Positions 7,611 to 18,703 of a stretch of 33,766 nucleotides of DNA are shown here, piece by piece. Every line of letters begins with the position of its first letter. Within the stretch, counting starts at the first letter, position 1. Position numbers and translations under genes: made by a program. The stretch lies in contig JASHUG010000116.1 in NCBI GenBank assembly GCA_030040155.1, positions 1-33,766 on the forward strand. Direction: 5' to 3'. Under the pieces are notes generated by a model, which made no database searches, was not told where the DNA came from, and saw only the letters and a program-made list of their open reading frames with translations. Source of the stretch: Streptosporangiaceae bacterium. GTDB lineage: Bacteria; Actinomycetota; Actinomycetes; Streptosporangiales; Streptosporangiaceae.

Positions 7611-8663
7611 TCAGTTGGCCGCCCGTACGGCCGGAGCTACCTCCTCGCCGAACCTGACCAACGAGGAGCGGGCCTCGGCGTAGCCGAGCGAGCCGAACGA
7701 GAACGCCCCCGCGAAGTGGTTCGCGCCGGACGCGTGCAGCATTTCCGTCAGCTGCACTCGCACCGAGCCCGCCGAGCCCGCAATCACCAGCCCTTCGTCG
7801 AGCGCGCGGGCGAAGTCCTGGGGTGCGCCGAACCGGTCATCGCCATGACGGCGCCATACCGCGGTGAACTGCTGGTAGAACACGTCCATTGCCTCGAGCA
7901 CTCGCTCGCGGGCGGCAGCATCGGACTCGCCCACATAGATGTTGCGCATGATCCCGAACCGGGGTGCTGGCGCGCCTGCTCCTCCTGTCGGGGTTCCCGC
8001 CGGGATATCGCTCACGCCCCCGAAGTACTCGTCCCGGCGACGCCGCGTCTCCTCGACAGTCGGAGACCTGAAGCTGAAACCGAGGATTGTGTTGATCCCC
8101 TTCTTGCCGAGTTCCGGGATGCTCTCGGGGTTGCTGCTCGGATACCACACGGGCGGATGGGGAGTCTGCCGGACCCTGACCGGGATCTCGGTGCCGACAC
8201 CGCTGCCGCCGGCGTCGGCGAGCCCGGTCGTCAGCGCGCGCATGACGGCCGCGAAGTTCTCGTCGTAGAGGCGCTGGGCATCCGCTCGCTCGATGCCGTA
8301 GGCCAGCAGCTCGTACGGGTTGCCGCCCTTGCCGAACCCGATCTCCAGCCGCCCGCCGCTGAGCTGATCAAGCATCGCGATCTCCTCTGCCAGCCGCGTC
8401 GGCTGATAGAGGGGCAGCACGTACACCAGCGGGCACAGCCGGATCCGAGTGGTCCGCATCGCCGCCGCGGCCAGGAAGACGCTCGGCGACGGCGCGAGGC
8501 CGAGCGGAGTGCCGTGATGCTCGGCCAGGTGGTAGATGTCGAATCCCTGGGCCTCGGCGTCGGCGAGCAGGTCAAGCCGCTCCCGGTAGAGCTGGCCGGT
8601 GTCGCGGACGCCGTCGGAGTCGACCCAGTCGAACAACCCGATGGTGACCGCGCGCTGGCTCAC
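7611..8663 (-). CDS. LLM class flavin-dependent oxidoreductase (luciferase-like)
   Basis: This 350-residue TIM-barrel monooxygenase has family marks: an N-terminal GLFDWVDSD strand, DIYHLAEHHGTPLGLAPSP, RIRLCPLVYVLPLYQPTRLAEE, MLDQLSGGRLEIGFGKGGNP, and VWYPSSNPESIPELGKKG. Members use FMNH2 or F420H2 to oxidise varied substrates; the cofactor cannot be decided here. The GTG at 8663 is the best start because it gives the usual N-terminal strand, although no clear Shine-Dalgarno sequence precedes it. The gene stands alone, upstream of the TOPRIM leader and divergent from the nucleoside operon. Confidence 0.9.
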   Translation of the reverse strand: MSQRAVTIGLFDWVDSDGVRDTGQLYRERLDLLADAEAQGFDIYHLAEHHGTPLGLAPSPSVFLAAAAMRTTRIRLCPLVYVLPLYQPTRLAEEIAMLDQLSGGRLEIGFGKGGNPYELLAYGIERADAQRLYDENFAAVMRALTTGLADAGGSGVGTEIPVRVRQTPHPPVWYPSSNPESIPELGKKGINTILGFSFRSPTVEETRRRRDEYFGGVSDIPAGTPTGGAGAPAPRFGIMRNIYVGESDAAARERVLEAMDVFYQQFTAVWRRHGDDRFGAPQDFARALDEGLVIAGSAGSVRVQLTEMLHASGANHFAGAFSFGSLGYAEARSSLVRFGEEVAPAVRAAN

Positions 8664-8855
8664 TGGCCCAACGTAAAGGCGCCCAGCGCGGTGCGTCCAG
8701 TCGCCGGCAGGGCCGCCGTGCGAGTCGTAACCAAGTGGCCATCACCATGCTGACCGGGAGGAACAGCCCCAGACGGTCTCGATTCGGCAACATCCGCGTG
8801 CTGACTTCTTATTGAAGCTTCCACGTCGGCGATGCCAGGACTACCCTTCGGGCAA

Positions 8856-8945
8856 TCCCGGGGGGGAGATCCGGGACGGCTTGAGCCCCAGCCGGCGGGG
8901 CATGCGCATATACGCCGGCGGTCCTTCGGGCGGCCTTGGCCGCCC
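8856..8945 (+). promoter_or_regulatory. Structured leader with three hairpins before the nucleoside operon
   Basis: Three perfect inverted repeats follow one another just upstream of the first gene: TCCCGG/CCGGGA (8856-8861 with 8871-8876), GCCGGCG/CGCCGGC (8891-8897 with 8913-8919), and GGGCGGC/GCCGCCC (8928-8934 with 8939-8945). The strong ribosome binding site GAGGAGG starts 6 nt after the last stem. The layout suits a regulated leader, but I do not recognise a known riboswitch consensus. Confidence 0.4.
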
Positions 8946-8962
8946 CCGCAGAGGAGGTATCC

Positions 8963-10081
8963 GTGAGACGCACATTGAGGGCCGTCGTCGCACTAAGTGC
9001 GGTCGCTCTGCTCGCGGCCGCATGTAGTAGCGCGCCGAAGAGCACTCCGTCGGGCAGTTCGACGACGAGTTCGACCGCTAGCGCCAAGTTCCTGGGCTGC
9101 ATGGTCACCGACACCGGCGGCATCGACGACAAGTCGTTCAACCAATCCTCGTGGGCAGGCATGCATGCCGCCCAGGCCGCCGAGCCGTCCAAGATCCAGA
9201 TCACTTACCTGCCGTCTACGACCTCGGCCGACTACGCCTCCAACATCAGCACGTTCATCGGCCGCAAGTGCGGCATCATCGTCACCGTCGGCTATCTGAT
9301 GGCGGACGCCACCGAGGCCGCTGCCAAGGCGAACCCGAACCAGAAGTTCGCAATCGTCGACTGCTCGTACGCGTCTGAATGCCTGCCCTCTCCGAAGCTA
9401 GGCAATATCGACCAGCTGGTCTTCAACACGGTCCAGGATGGTTTCCTCGGCGGCTACCTCGCAGCCGGCATGACCAAGACGGGCATCGTCGCCACGTACG
9501 GGGGTGAGGACTTCGGCACGGTCACCATCTACGAGGACGGCTTCTGGGACGGCGTCGAGTACTACAACTCCCAGCATCACACCAACGTGAAGGTGCTCGG
9601 CTGGAGCGAGAAGTCCCAGCACGGCAGCTTCATCGGCAACTTCACCGACCTCGCCGCCGGCCAGGCGCTGACCAACACGTTCATCGGCGAGGGCGCTGAC
9701 ATCATCTTCCCGGTGGCCGGCGGCGTCGGCCTCGGCACCGCGAAGGCGATCCAGATCGCGGACTCATCCGGCAAGCACGTGCTGATGGAGTGGGTCGACA
9801 CCGACGGCTGCATCAGCGCGGCGCAGTACTGCAAGTACATGCTCACCAGCGTGACTAAGGGCATCGTCGCGGCGGTGAAGAACGCGGTCCTGTCGGCGGC
9901 GAACAACACCTGGGTCGCCGGTAACACCTACATCGGAACCCTGGCCAACGGCGGCGCCGTGATGTCCCCGTACCACGACCTGTCGTCGCAGGTGCCCGCT
10001 TCGCTAAAGGCTGAGATCTTGTCGCTGGAGCAGCAGATCGAGAACGGGACGATCAAGCCGGCCACCAAGAGCCCGGTCTGA
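8963..10081 (+). CDS. BMP family nucleoside-binding lipoprotein of ABC importer
   Basis: This 372-residue protein starts at a GTG preceded at 6 nt by GAGGAGG. An N-terminal signal ends in the lipobox LAAAC, so Cys21 would be lipidated after cleavage; a Ser/Thr-rich linker follows. The mature part matches the BMP/Med family (TDTGGIDDKSFNQSSW, IIVTVGYLMADA, NTVQDGFLGGYLAAGM, GEGADIIFPVAGGVGLGT, VLMEWVDTDGC). BMP proteins such as PnrA bind purine or other nucleosides outside the membrane. It is the first gene of the import and breakdown operon. The specific nucleoside cannot be read from sequence, although the downstream enzymes favour pyrimidine nucleosides. Confidence 0.93.
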   Translation: MRRTLRAVVALSAVALLAAACSSAPKSTPSGSSTTSSTASAKFLGCMVTDTGGIDDKSFNQSSWAGMHAAQAAEPSKIQITYLPSTTSADYASNISTFIGRKCGIIVTVGYLMADATEAAAKANPNQKFAIVDCSYASECLPSPKLGNIDQLVFNTVQDGFLGGYLAAGMTKTGIVATYGGEDFGTVTIYEDGFWDGVEYYNSQHHTNVKVLGWSEKSQHGSFIGNFTDLAAGQALTNTFIGEGADIIFPVAGGVGLGTAKAIQIADSSGKHVLMEWVDTDGCISAAQYCKYMLTSVTKGIVAAVKNAVLSAANNTWVAGNTYIGTLANGGAVMSPYHDLSSQVPASLKAEILSLEQQIENGTIKPATKSPV

Positions 10082-10120
10082 TCCTGATTTCTCCTAGTCA
10101 GAAGTCGGAACAGAGCCGTC

Positions 10121-10148
10121 CGGCGGCCCGGTCGTGACCGGGCCGCCG
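10121..10148 (+). terminator. Strong hairpin between binding-protein and ATPase genes
   Basis: A near-perfect stem of 12-13 bp (CGGCGGCCCGGTC against GACCGGGCCGCCG) with a minimal loop lies between the lipoprotein stop and the ATPase start. Since all genes run the same way, it probably acts as a partial terminator or mRNA-stabilising element that raises the amount of binding protein over the transporter subunits. There is no T-run. Confidence 0.6.
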
Positions 10149-10176
10149 GGCGGCCGGGTGCATCTGGAGACAGTCG

Positions 10177-11871
10177 GTGAAGCTTGAACTGCGTGGTATT
10201 ACCAAGCGATTCGGCAGTCTCGTCGCCAACGACCACATCGACCTGGTCGTCCAGCCGGGCGAGATCCGGGCGCTGCTGGGTGAGAACGGCGCCGGCAAGA
10301 CCACGCTGATGAACGTCCTGTACGGGCTGTACCAGCCTGACGAGGGCGAGATTCTCATCGACGACCAGCCCGTACGGATCCGGTCGCCGAAGGACGCGAT
10401 CGGCGCCGGGATCGGCATGGTGCACCAGCACTTCATGCTGGTGCCGGTGTTCACCGTGGCCGAGAACGTGACGCTCGGCGCGGAGCCGACCCGGCGGCTC
10501 ACGCTGAAGCTGGGAAGCCGGAACGTCAGCATGCCGTCGCTCGGCCTGCTCGACCGGCGCCGGGCCCGGGCGTCAGTGCGCGACTTGTCGCAGCGCTTCG
10601 GGCTGCGCGTCGATCCCGACGCCTACGTCGAAGACCTGCCCGTGGGCGTGCAGCAGCGCGTCGAGATCATCAAGGCGCTGCTGCGGGATGCCAGCATCCT
10701 GGTCCTGGACGAGCCAACGGCGGTGCTGACCCCGAGCGAAACCGAGGACCTGTTCCAGATCATGCGCCAGCTCCGCGAGAGCGGCCGGTCGATCATCTTC
10801 ATCTCGCACAAGCTGCGTGAGGTCCAGGCCATCGCCGATAACATCACGGTCATCCGGCGCGGCAAGGTCGTGGCCGAGCGCCCGCCCTCGACCAGCGATG
10901 CAGAGCTGGCCGCGCTCATGGTCGGCCGGTCGGTGCAGCTGCGGGTGAGCAAGGAGGCGGCCAGGCCGGCCGGCGTGGTGCTCGACGTCCAGGATCTCAG
11001 CGTGCCGGCCGAGCACGGCGGCCTGGCGGTCGACTCTCTCTCCTTTGAGGTGCGCGGCGGCGAGATCCTCGGGATCGCGGGCGTGCAGGGCAACGGGCAG
11101 ACCGAGCTCTGCGAGGCGCTGATGGGCCTGCGCCCGGCCACCGGTTCGGTGGTGCTCGACGGCGCGGACATCGGCAGCGCCAGCACCCACGACCGGCTCC
11201 GGGCGGGCATCGGCTACATCCCGGAGGACCGGCAGGAGGACGGCCTGGTCGGGAGCTTCCCGGTCGCGGAAAACCTGATCCTGGATGTCTATGACCGGCC
11301 GCCGTATGCGGGCCGCCTCGCAATGAATCCCGAGGCGGTCAGGAAGTCGGCGCAGCACCTGGTCGAGGAGTATGACGTCCGCACCTCGTCGGTGCAGGCG
11401 AGGGCCGGGACGCTGTCCGGCGGCAATCAGCAGAAAGTTGTGGTCGCCAGGGAGCTCAGCCGGCCGAACAAGCTGCTGCTGGCCAGCCAGCCAACCAGGG
11501 GCCTGGATGTCGGCTCGATCGAGTTCGTGCACTCCGAGATCGTCAAGCAGCGCGATCAGGGGATCGCGGTGGTCATCATCTCGTCCGAGCTGGACGAGAT
11601 CTATGCCCTGTCGGACCGGATTGCGGTCATGTACGAGGGCAAGATCGTCGGCGTTCGCGCACCAGACGTCCCCGAGCAGGAGCTGGGTCTGCTGATGGCC
11701 GGGGCTGGCGCCGACGGGCAGGCGACCGGCGCGGAGGCGGCTGGCGCGCACGCGACCGGTGCCGAAGCGACTGTGGGCACCGCGCCCGGGCTCGACGCTG
11801 ACGAGGCCCTGGAGCTGCCGCAGGCGTCGGCCGGCCATACCGAGCCGCTAGCTGAGGAGGGCAAGCCGTGA
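10177..11871 (+). CDS. Double-domain ABC transporter ATPase, nucleoside import
   Basis: This 564-residue protein has two nucleotide-binding domains in the RbsA/NupO arrangement. Domain 1 has Walker [10 protein letters not shown] (residues 35-43) and Walker [16 protein letters not shown]. Domain 2 has a degenerate Walker A (GVQGNGQTE), signature [15 protein letters not shown], and [15 protein letters not shown] in which Gln replaces the catalytic Glu, as is usual in this family. Residues after about 505 form an Ala/Gly/Thr-rich tail of low complexity that is probably disordered. The GTG start has TGGAGA 8 nt upstream. It energises the two permeases that follow and overlaps the first by 4 bp. 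Confidence 0.94.
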   Translation: MKLELRGITKRFGSLVANDHIDLVVQPGEIRALLGENGAGKTTLMNVLYGLYQPDEGEILIDDQPVRIRSPKDAIGAGIGMVHQHFMLVPVFTVAENVTLGAEPTRRLTLKLGSRNVSMPSLGLLDRRRARASVRDLSQRFGLRVDPDAYVEDLPVGVQQRVEIIKALLRDASILVLDEPTAVLTPSETEDLFQIMRQLRESGRSIIFISHKLREVQAIADNITVIRRGKVVAERPPSTSDAELAALMVGRSVQLRVSKEAARPAGVVLDVQDLSVPAEHGGLAVDSLSFEVRGGEILGIAGVQGNGQTELCEALMGLRPATGSVVLDGADIGSASTHDRLRAGIGYIPEDRQEDGLVGSFPVAENLILDVYDRPPYAGRLAMNPEAVRKSAQHLVEEYDVRTSSVQARAGTLSGGNQQKVVVARELSRPNKLLLASQPTRGLDVGSIEFVHSEIVKQRDQGIAVVIISSELDEIYALSDRIAVMYEGKIVGVRAPDVPEQELGLLMAGAGADGQATGAEAAGAHATGAEATVGTAPGLDADEALELPQASAGHTEPLAEEGKP

Positions 11872-13202
11872 GCGAGATCCCGGCCACCGGGCCCGATCCG
11901 GCGCCGGCCGCGACCGAGCCGGCTGCGGCCGAGCTAGGCCCGCCGGGCGACTCGGCTGGCCCGCGGCGCTCGCGGGCCTGGCTGACTACGGGTGTCCTCA
12001 TCCAGGCCGTCACGCAGGGCAGCTCGGCGGTCGTCACGATCCTTGCGATCTTCCTGGCGCTCGTCGTAGGCGGCGTGCTGATCGTCTTCAGCGACCCCGT
12101 CGTGACGCGGGCCTGGAGCTCGCTGTTCGTTGATCCCGGATACACGTTCGGGCAGACCTGGGACTCGGTGTCGTTCGCCTACTCGCAGATGTTCGAGGGC
12201 GCGATCCTCAATCCGTCCACGGTGAGCGCGGCCATCCACGGCGGGTCGATCGCGGCGATCTTCTATCCGCTGTCATCGACTTGCGCCCAGGCCACGCCGC
12301 TGATCCTCACCGGCCTATCGGTCGCGGTCGCGTTCCGGTGCGGCCTGTTCAACATCGGCGCCGCCGGGCAGTGGGTGGGCGGCGCGGTCGTCGCGACCTG
12401 GCTCGGCTTCGGCGTGAGCCTGCCGCCGTTTATCCACGTCGTCGTCTGCGTGGCCGGCGGCTTCGTCGGCGGCGCCGTGATCGGCTGGTTCGTCGGCCTG
12501 CTCAAGGCCAAGACAGGCGCGCACGAGGTCATCGTCACGATCATGCTGAACTACGTCATGTATGACCTCCTGTCCTACCTGCTGTCGCATCCGGCGATGC
12601 TCCAGCAGCCGGGCCAGACCAATGAGATCGCGCCGTTCGTCGACAACGACGCCAACCTTGCCCACGTCGGCGGGCCGCCGCCGCAGGTCGGGATCGGCTT
12701 CCTGATCGCCGTGGCGGCCGCAATCGCTTGCGCGTGGCTGCTGACGCGCACCACCACGGGCTTCCAGTTCCGCACGGTCGGCGCCAGCCCGAGCGCCGCC
12801 CGCACGGCCGGCATCAACGTCGAGCGGTCCTGGACGCTGGTGATGCTGCTCGCGGGCGGCCTGGCCGGGCTCTCCGCGGCGGCCATTGTCCTCGGCACCA
12901 ACACGCAGCTGACTTACAACAGTTACGGCACCTACGGCTCTGACGGCATCACGGTCGCGCTGCTCGGGCGGGCCAAGCCGATCGGCGTGATCTGGGCCGG
13001 GCTGCTGTTCGGCGCCCTGCACGTGGGCGGAACCTACGTGGAGGCGGCCACGCTCGGTAACGTCCCGGCCGACATCGTCCAGGTACTCGAGGGGTTGATC
13101 GTGCTGTTCGTGGCCGCACCCGCGCTGATCCGGGCCGTGTTCCGGCTGCGGTCCACATCTGGTACCGGCATGGAGGCCGTCGCGAAGGGATGGAACGGGT
13201 GA
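11868..13202 (+). CDS. ABC transporter permease (nucleoside), subunit 1
   Basis: This 444-residue membrane protein of the BPD_transp_2 (ribose/nucleoside) family starts at a GTG that overlaps the ATPase stop, with GAGGAGG upstream. A Pro/Ala-rich cytosolic N-terminus of about 40 residues precedes several hydrophobic helices. Family marks are [35 protein letters not shown], and the EAA-like loop [17 protein letters not shown]. It pairs with the next permease to form the channel, as in NupPQ-type importers. Orthologues are usually shorter at the N-terminus, so this proline-rich extension is lineage-specific. Confidence 0.92.
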   Translation: MSEIPATGPDPAPAATEPAAAELGPPGDSAGPRRSRAWLTTGVLIQAVTQGSSAVVTILAIFLALVVGGVLIVFSDPVVTRAWSSLFVDPGYTFGQTWDSVSFAYSQMFEGAILNPSTVSAAIHGGSIAAIFYPLSSTCAQATPLILTGLSVAVAFRCGLFNIGAAGQWVGGAVVATWLGFGVSLPPFIHVVVCVAGGFVGGAVIGWFVGLLKAKTGAHEVIVTIMLNYVMYDLLSYLLSHPAMLQQPGQTNEIAPFVDNDANLAHVGGPPPQVGIGFLIAVAAAIACAWLLTRTTTGFQFRTVGASPSAARTAGINVERSWTLVMLLAGGLAGLSAAAIVLGTNTQLTYNSYGTYGSDGITVALLGRAKPIGVIWAGLLFGALHVGGTYVEAATLGNVPADIVQVLEGLIVLFVAAPALIRAVFRLRSTSGTGMEAVAKGWNG

Positions 13203-14467
13203 CCACACTGGCTGCCGCGGTACGCGCCGCCCCGCTGAGCACCGAACGCCGGCACGTCGCGGCGGTCACCTTTGCCGCGCTCGGGCTCATCAACATCCTG
13301 GTCTTCGGCATGCTCGCGCACCACGGCGACGCGGGATTTGCGCTGTCCGAGTCCGGGCTCGGGATGAGGATCCCGATCATCAGCGTCCCGGCGGCTCCGG
13401 CGTGCTACGTGCTGGGCGCGATCTGCCTCGGGCTCGGCGTCGTCCGGGAGACGGTGCCGGTCGGCGTCCGCGGCAAGCGGATCGCGATCGCCGTCGTGCT
13501 GCTCTGCTTCCTGCTGGCGCTGCTGTGCTGGGCCGACGCCGGAGCCATCCCGCTCAACGTGATCATCATCATGCAGGGCACCTGGGTCGCCTCCATCCCG
13601 CTGATCCTGGGCGCGCTCTCCGGTTGCCTGTGCGAACGATCCGGCGTGATTAACATCGCGATCGAGGGCCAGCTGCTGTTCGGCGCGTTCAGCGCCGCGA
13701 TCGTGGCCAGCGCGTTCGGCGGGGTGTGGGTGGGCTTGATCGCCGGATCGCTGACCGGCGGACTGGTCGGCCTGATGCTCGCGGTGTTCGCGATCACGTT
13801 CCTGATGGACCAGATCATCCTCGGCGTGGTCCTGAACGTCCTCGCGCTGGGGATGACCGACTACTTCTTCGACCGGCTGATGTCGACGAACCCTAACTAC
13901 AACACCGGGAACACATTCGCCATCCTCAAGATCCCCGGGCTGGCCGAGATCCCGGTGATCGGTCCGATCTTCTTCGACTCGAACGTCTTCCTCTACATCA
14001 CCTACGCCGCGATCATCGTGATCCAGATCGCCCTGTTCAGCAGCCGGTGGGGGCTGCGGGTGCGAGCCGTCGGCGAGCACCCGACCGCGGCCGACACGGT
14101 CGGCATCCCGGTGCTGTGGACGCGCTACCGCAACGTCATCCTCGGCGGCCTGGTCGCCGGCATCGGCGGCGCGTTCCTCACGGTCGGGTCGGTCGGCAGC
14201 TTCAGCCCGGATATGAGCTCGGGATTCGGGTATATCGCGCTGGCGGCACTCATCTTCGGCCGGTGGACGCCGCTCGGCGCGCTTGCCGCCTCGCTGCTGT
14301 TTGGTTTCTGCCTGGAACTGGCGCTCGTGCTGCCCACGGTGAACCCGGCGCTGCCAGCGCCGATCATGAACATGGCGCCGTACGTGGCCACGATCATCGC
14401 CGTGGCCGGCCTGGTCGGCAAGGTCAGGGCGCCCAAAGCCGACGGCCAGCCGTACATCAAGTCCTGA
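13199..14467 (+). CDS. ABC transporter permease (nucleoside), subunit 2
   Basis: This is the second permease, 422 residues from the GTG at 13199. That codon overlaps the stop of subunit 1 and has GAAGGGA 8 nt upstream. An ATG at 13190 is possible but has its ribosome site too close. Ten or so hydrophobic segments are visible, and CERSGVINIAIEGQLLFGAF, FLMDQIILGVVLNVLALGM and RAVGEHPTAADTVGI are typical of the YufQ/NupQ side of nucleoside importers. Its C-terminus ends shortly before the cytidine deaminase gene, with a 12-bp gap, so uptake and breakdown are tightly linked. Confidence 0.92.
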   Translation: MTTLAAAVRAAPLSTERRHVAAVTFAALGLINILVFGMLAHHGDAGFALSESGLGMRIPIISVPAAPACYVLGAICLGLGVVRETVPVGVRGKRIAIAVVLLCFLLALLCWADAGAIPLNVIIIMQGTWVASIPLILGALSGCLCERSGVINIAIEGQLLFGAFSAAIVASAFGGVWVGLIAGSLTGGLVGLMLAVFAITFLMDQIILGVVLNVLALGMTDYFFDRLMSTNPNYNTGNTFAILKIPGLAEIPVIGPIFFDSNVFLYITYAAIIVIQIALFSSRWGLRVRAVGEHPTAADTVGIPVLWTRYRNVILGGLVAGIGGAFLTVGSVGSFSPDMSSGFGYIALAALIFGRWTPLGALAASLLFGFCLELALVLPTVNPALPAPIMNMAPYVATIIAVAGLVGKVRAPKADGQPYIKS

Positions 14468-14479
14468 CGGGAAGCCGAG

Positions 14480-14912
14480 ATGGACGTCGACTGGGCAGCA
14501 CTGCGCGCTGCGGCCGCCGCGGCGGCCAGCCGCGCGTACGCCCCGTACTCGGGCCTGCGCGTCGGAGCCGCCGGCCAGGACGACACTGGCACGGTCGTGA
14601 CGGGCTGCAACGTCGAGAACGCGTCCTACGGGCTGACCCTGTGCGCCGAGTGCGGCCTGGTCAGCGCGCGGCACGCGACCGGCCTCGGGCGGCTGGTGGC
14701 GGTCAGCGTGGTCGCCGGCGACGGCGCCCCGCTTGTCCCGTGCGGTCGCTGCCGTCAGCTGCTGCTGGAGGCCGGCGGACCTGAGCTGCTGCTGGACGCC
14801 GACGACGGCCCCGTCCGCCTCGGCGACCTGTTGCCGGGCGCCTTCACGGCCGGTGACCTGACGGCCCGGTCGGCGGGGGGTCTCGGGAGGTCGTCCCCCC
14901 AGGCCAGCACGG

Positions 14913-14929
<17 letters not shown>
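14480..14929 (+). CDS. cdd: Cytidine deaminase
   Basis: This 149-residue cytosolic enzyme converts cytidine and deoxycytidine to uridine and deoxyuridine. The zinc site is complete: CNVENASYGLTLCAE gives Cys55 and catalytic Glu57, and PCGRC gives Cys88 and Cys91. The N-terminal AYAPYSGLRVGAA is also typical. The C-terminus has about 20 extra residues rich in Gly and Ser after the usual end, and they overlap the start of the next gene by 17 bp. It follows the importer genes, so imported cytidine can be deaminated at once for phosphorolysis. Confidence 0.95.
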
Positions 14930-16223
<1,294 letters not shown>

Positions 16224-16242
16224 GGCAAGGTAACGTCGGACG

Positions 16243-17220
16243 GTGGGCATCGAATCTCTTGACCGGCTTGCCCCTGGCCGGGCCGAATTCGACGTCGCCG
16301 AGGTCGCGACGTCCGATGCGGGACTGCGCCAGGTCCTGCACGGTCTCCCCGGCGTGGACCAGGTCGGCGTGCAGGAACGAGTCGCGGGGCTGGCCACTCG
16401 TTCCGTCAAGAAGGATTCCAAGCTGAGGGCGCTTGACCTGGCGATCAGGATGGTTGACCTGACCACGCTCGAGGGAGCAGATACGCCGGGCAAGGTGACG
16501 GCGATGTGCGCGAAGGCGCGGCATCCCGATCTTGCTGACCCGCCCGCGCCGCCCGTGGCCGCGGTCTGCGTCTACCCCGACCTCGTGCCGGTCGCCCGGG
16601 CCGGGGTGGCCGGCAGCGACGTCGCCGTCGCGTCGGTCGCGACCGCATTCCCGTCGGGCCGCGCGTCGCTGGCCGTGAAACTGGCCGACGTCCGGGACGC
16701 CGTGTCCGCCGGAGCGGACGAGGTCGACATGGTGATCGACCGCGGCGCGTTCCTGGCCGGCCGGTACGGCCAGGTGTACGCGGAGATCAGGGCCGTGCGC
16801 GAGGCCTGCGGCCCGGCGCACCTGAAGGTGATCCTGGAGACCGGCGAACTCGCCACGCTCGACAACGTGTCCCGCGCTTCCTGGCTGGCCATGATGGCGG
16901 GCGCCGATTTCATCAAGACGTCCACCGGGAAGGTCACTCCCGCCGCAACGCCGGCCGTTGCGCTGGTGATGCTGGCGGCAGTCAGGGACTTCGAGCTGAC
17001 CGCCGGCCGCCGGGTCGGCGTCAAGGTGGCCGGCGGGATCCGCACGGCCAAGGACGCCATCCGGTACCTGGTGCTGGTGAACGAGACCGCGGGCCCGGCC
17101 TGGCTGACCCCGCGACTGTTCAGGATTGGCGCGTCCACCTTGCTCAACGACCTGCTCATGCAGCGCACCAAGCAGCGGACCGGCCGGTACTCGGGCCCCG
17201 ACTATTTCACCGTGGACTGA
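16243..17220 (+). CDS. deoC: Deoxyribose-phosphate aldolase, long form
   Basis: This 325-residue class I aldolase splits 2-deoxyribose-5-phosphate into glyceraldehyde-3-phosphate and acetaldehyde. FIKTSTGK contains the Schiff-base lysine, HLKVILETGEL contains the second conserved lysine, and VKVAGGIRT forms the phosphate loop. It is longer than the roughly 220-260 residue bacterial form, with about 70 extra N-terminal residues, as in the long actinobacterial and eukaryotic-like members. The GTG start has only a weak ribosome site. It stops 1 bp before the dehydrogenase gene, which would oxidise the acetaldehyde produced. Confidence 0.94.
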   Translation: MGIESLDRLAPGRAEFDVAEVATSDAGLRQVLHGLPGVDQVGVQERVAGLATRSVKKDSKLRALDLAIRMVDLTTLEGADTPGKVTAMCAKARHPDLADPPAPPVAAVCVYPDLVPVARAGVAGSDVAVASVATAFPSGRASLAVKLADVRDAVSAGADEVDMVIDRGAFLAGRYGQVYAEIRAVREACGPAHLKVILETGELATLDNVSRASWLAMMAGADFIKTSTGKVTPAATPAVALVMLAAVRDFELTAGRRVGVKVAGGIRTAKDAIRYLVLVNETAGPAWLTPRLFRIGASTLLNDLLMQRTKQRTGRYSGPDYFTVD

Positions 17221-17221
17221 C

Positions 17222-18703
17222 ATGAGCGCGATCGAGCCGACGCAGGCCGCCCCTGCGGACCAGGACGCGCTGGCATGGGAGTACGCGCCCGCGCCTGAAT
17301 CGCGCGACATCGTCACGATCGCGCCGCAGTACGGGCTGTTCATCGACGGGGAGTTCCGGCCGGCCGCCGAGGGTGCGACGTTTGCGACTTTGAACCCGGC
17401 CAGCGAGGAGAAGCTGGCCGAGGTCGCGAAGGCCGGCCCCGCGGACGTCGATGCCGCGGTCACGGCGGCCCGCCACGCCTACGACCGGGTCTGGGGTCCG
17501 ATGCCGGGCGCCGAGCGGGCCAAGTACCTGTACCGGATCGCGCGGGTGCTGCAGGAGCGCGCCCGCGAGTTCGCCGTGCTGGAGAGCCTGGACAACGGCA
17601 AGCCGATCCGCGAGACGCGGGATGTCGACATCCCCCTGGCCGCCGCGCACTTCTTCTACTACGCGGGCTGGGCCGACAAGCTGGAGTACGCCGGGTTCGG
17701 TCTCGACCCGCGTCCGCTCGGCGTCGCGGGCCAGGTGATCCCGTGGAACTTCCCGCTGCTGATGGCAGCGTGGAAGCTCGCCCCGGCGCTGGCCGCCGGC
17801 AACACGTGCGTGCTCAAGCCCGCGGAGACGACGCCGCTGACCGCCTTGCTGCTCGCCGAGGTCTGCCAGCAAGTCGGCCTGCCGCCGGGCGTCGTCAACG
17901 TGCTGACCGGCGCCGGCGAGACCGGCGCCGCGGTGGTCACGCACCCGGACATCGACAAGATCGCCTTCACCGGGTCCACCGAGGTGGGCAAGCAGATCGC
18001 CGCGGCGGCGGCCGGGACGAGCAAGAAGGTCACGCTGGAACTGGGCGGCAAGGCGGCGAACGTCGTTTTCGATGACGCCCCGGTTGAGCAGGCGGTCGAG
18101 GGCATCGTCAACGGCATCTTCTTCAACCAGGGGCACGTCTGCTGCGCCGGCTCCCGGCTGCTGGTGCAGGAGTCCGTCGCCGACATCGTCGTGGAACGGC
18201 TGCAGCGACGGCTCACCACGCTGCGGCTCGGCGACCCGCTGGACAAGAACACCGACATCGGCGCGATCAACTCGCGTGAGCAGCTCGATAAGATCACCGA
18301 GCTGTCGGCGGCCGGTGATGCCGAGGGCGCGCGGCGCTGGTCGCCACCGTGCCCGCTGCCCGGCCGCGGGTACTGGTTCCCGCCAACGGTGTTCACCGGG
18401 GTGAGCCAGTCGCATCGCATCGCGCGGGAAGAGATCTTCGGCCCGGTGCTATCAGTCCTCACGTTCCGCACTCCGGAGGAGGCCGTGGCCAAGGCGAACA
18501 ACACACCGTACGGGCTGTCGGCCGGCATCTGGACCGACAAGGGCAGCCGGATCCTCTGGATGGCGCAGCGCTTGCGGGCCGGGGTGGTGTGGGCCAACAC
18601 CTACAACCGGTTCGACCCGGCGAGCCCGTTCGGCGGCTACCAGGAGTCCGGTTACGGACGGGAGGGCGGCAGGCACGGCCTGGCCGCGTACCTCGATGCC
18701 TGA
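17222..18703 (+). CDS. NAD-dependent aldehyde dehydrogenase (ALDH16-like catalytic part)
   Basis: This 493-residue aldehyde dehydrogenase has all core motifs: GQVIPWNFPLLMAAWKLAPA, the NAD-site LKPAETTP, FTGSTEVGKQI, LELGGKAANVVFDDA with the general base Glu, and GHVCCAGSR with the catalytic Cys (first of the pair). It ends with PFGGYQESGYGREGG. The ATG at 17222 follows the deoC stop by 1 bp. Its place after deoC implies oxidation of acetaldehyde to acetate. In other bacteria a related enzyme next to deoC is a two-domain ALDH16; here the second domain is a separate gene overlapping by 8 bp. Confidence 0.93.
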   Translation: MSAIEPTQAAPADQDALAWEYAPAPESRDIVTIAPQYGLFIDGEFRPAAEGATFATLNPASEEKLAEVAKAGPADVDAAVTAARHAYDRVWGPMPGAERAKYLYRIARVLQERAREFAVLESLDNGKPIRETRDVDIPLAAAHFFYYAGWADKLEYAGFGLDPRPLGVAGQVIPWNFPLLMAAWKLAPALAAGNTCVLKPAETTPLTALLLAEVCQQVGLPPGVVNVLTGAGETGAAVVTHPDIDKIAFTGSTEVGKQIAAAAAGTSKKVTLELGGKAANVVFDDAPVEQAVEGIVNGIFFNQGHVCCAGSRLLVQESVADIVVERLQRRLTTLRLGDPLDKNTDIGAINSREQLDKITELSAAGDAEGARRWSPPCPLPGRGYWFPPTVFTGVSQSHRIAREEIFGPVLSVLTFRTPEEAVAKANNTPYGLSAGIWTDKGSRILWMAQRLRAGVVWANTYNRFDPASPFGGYQESGYGREGGRHGLAAYLDA

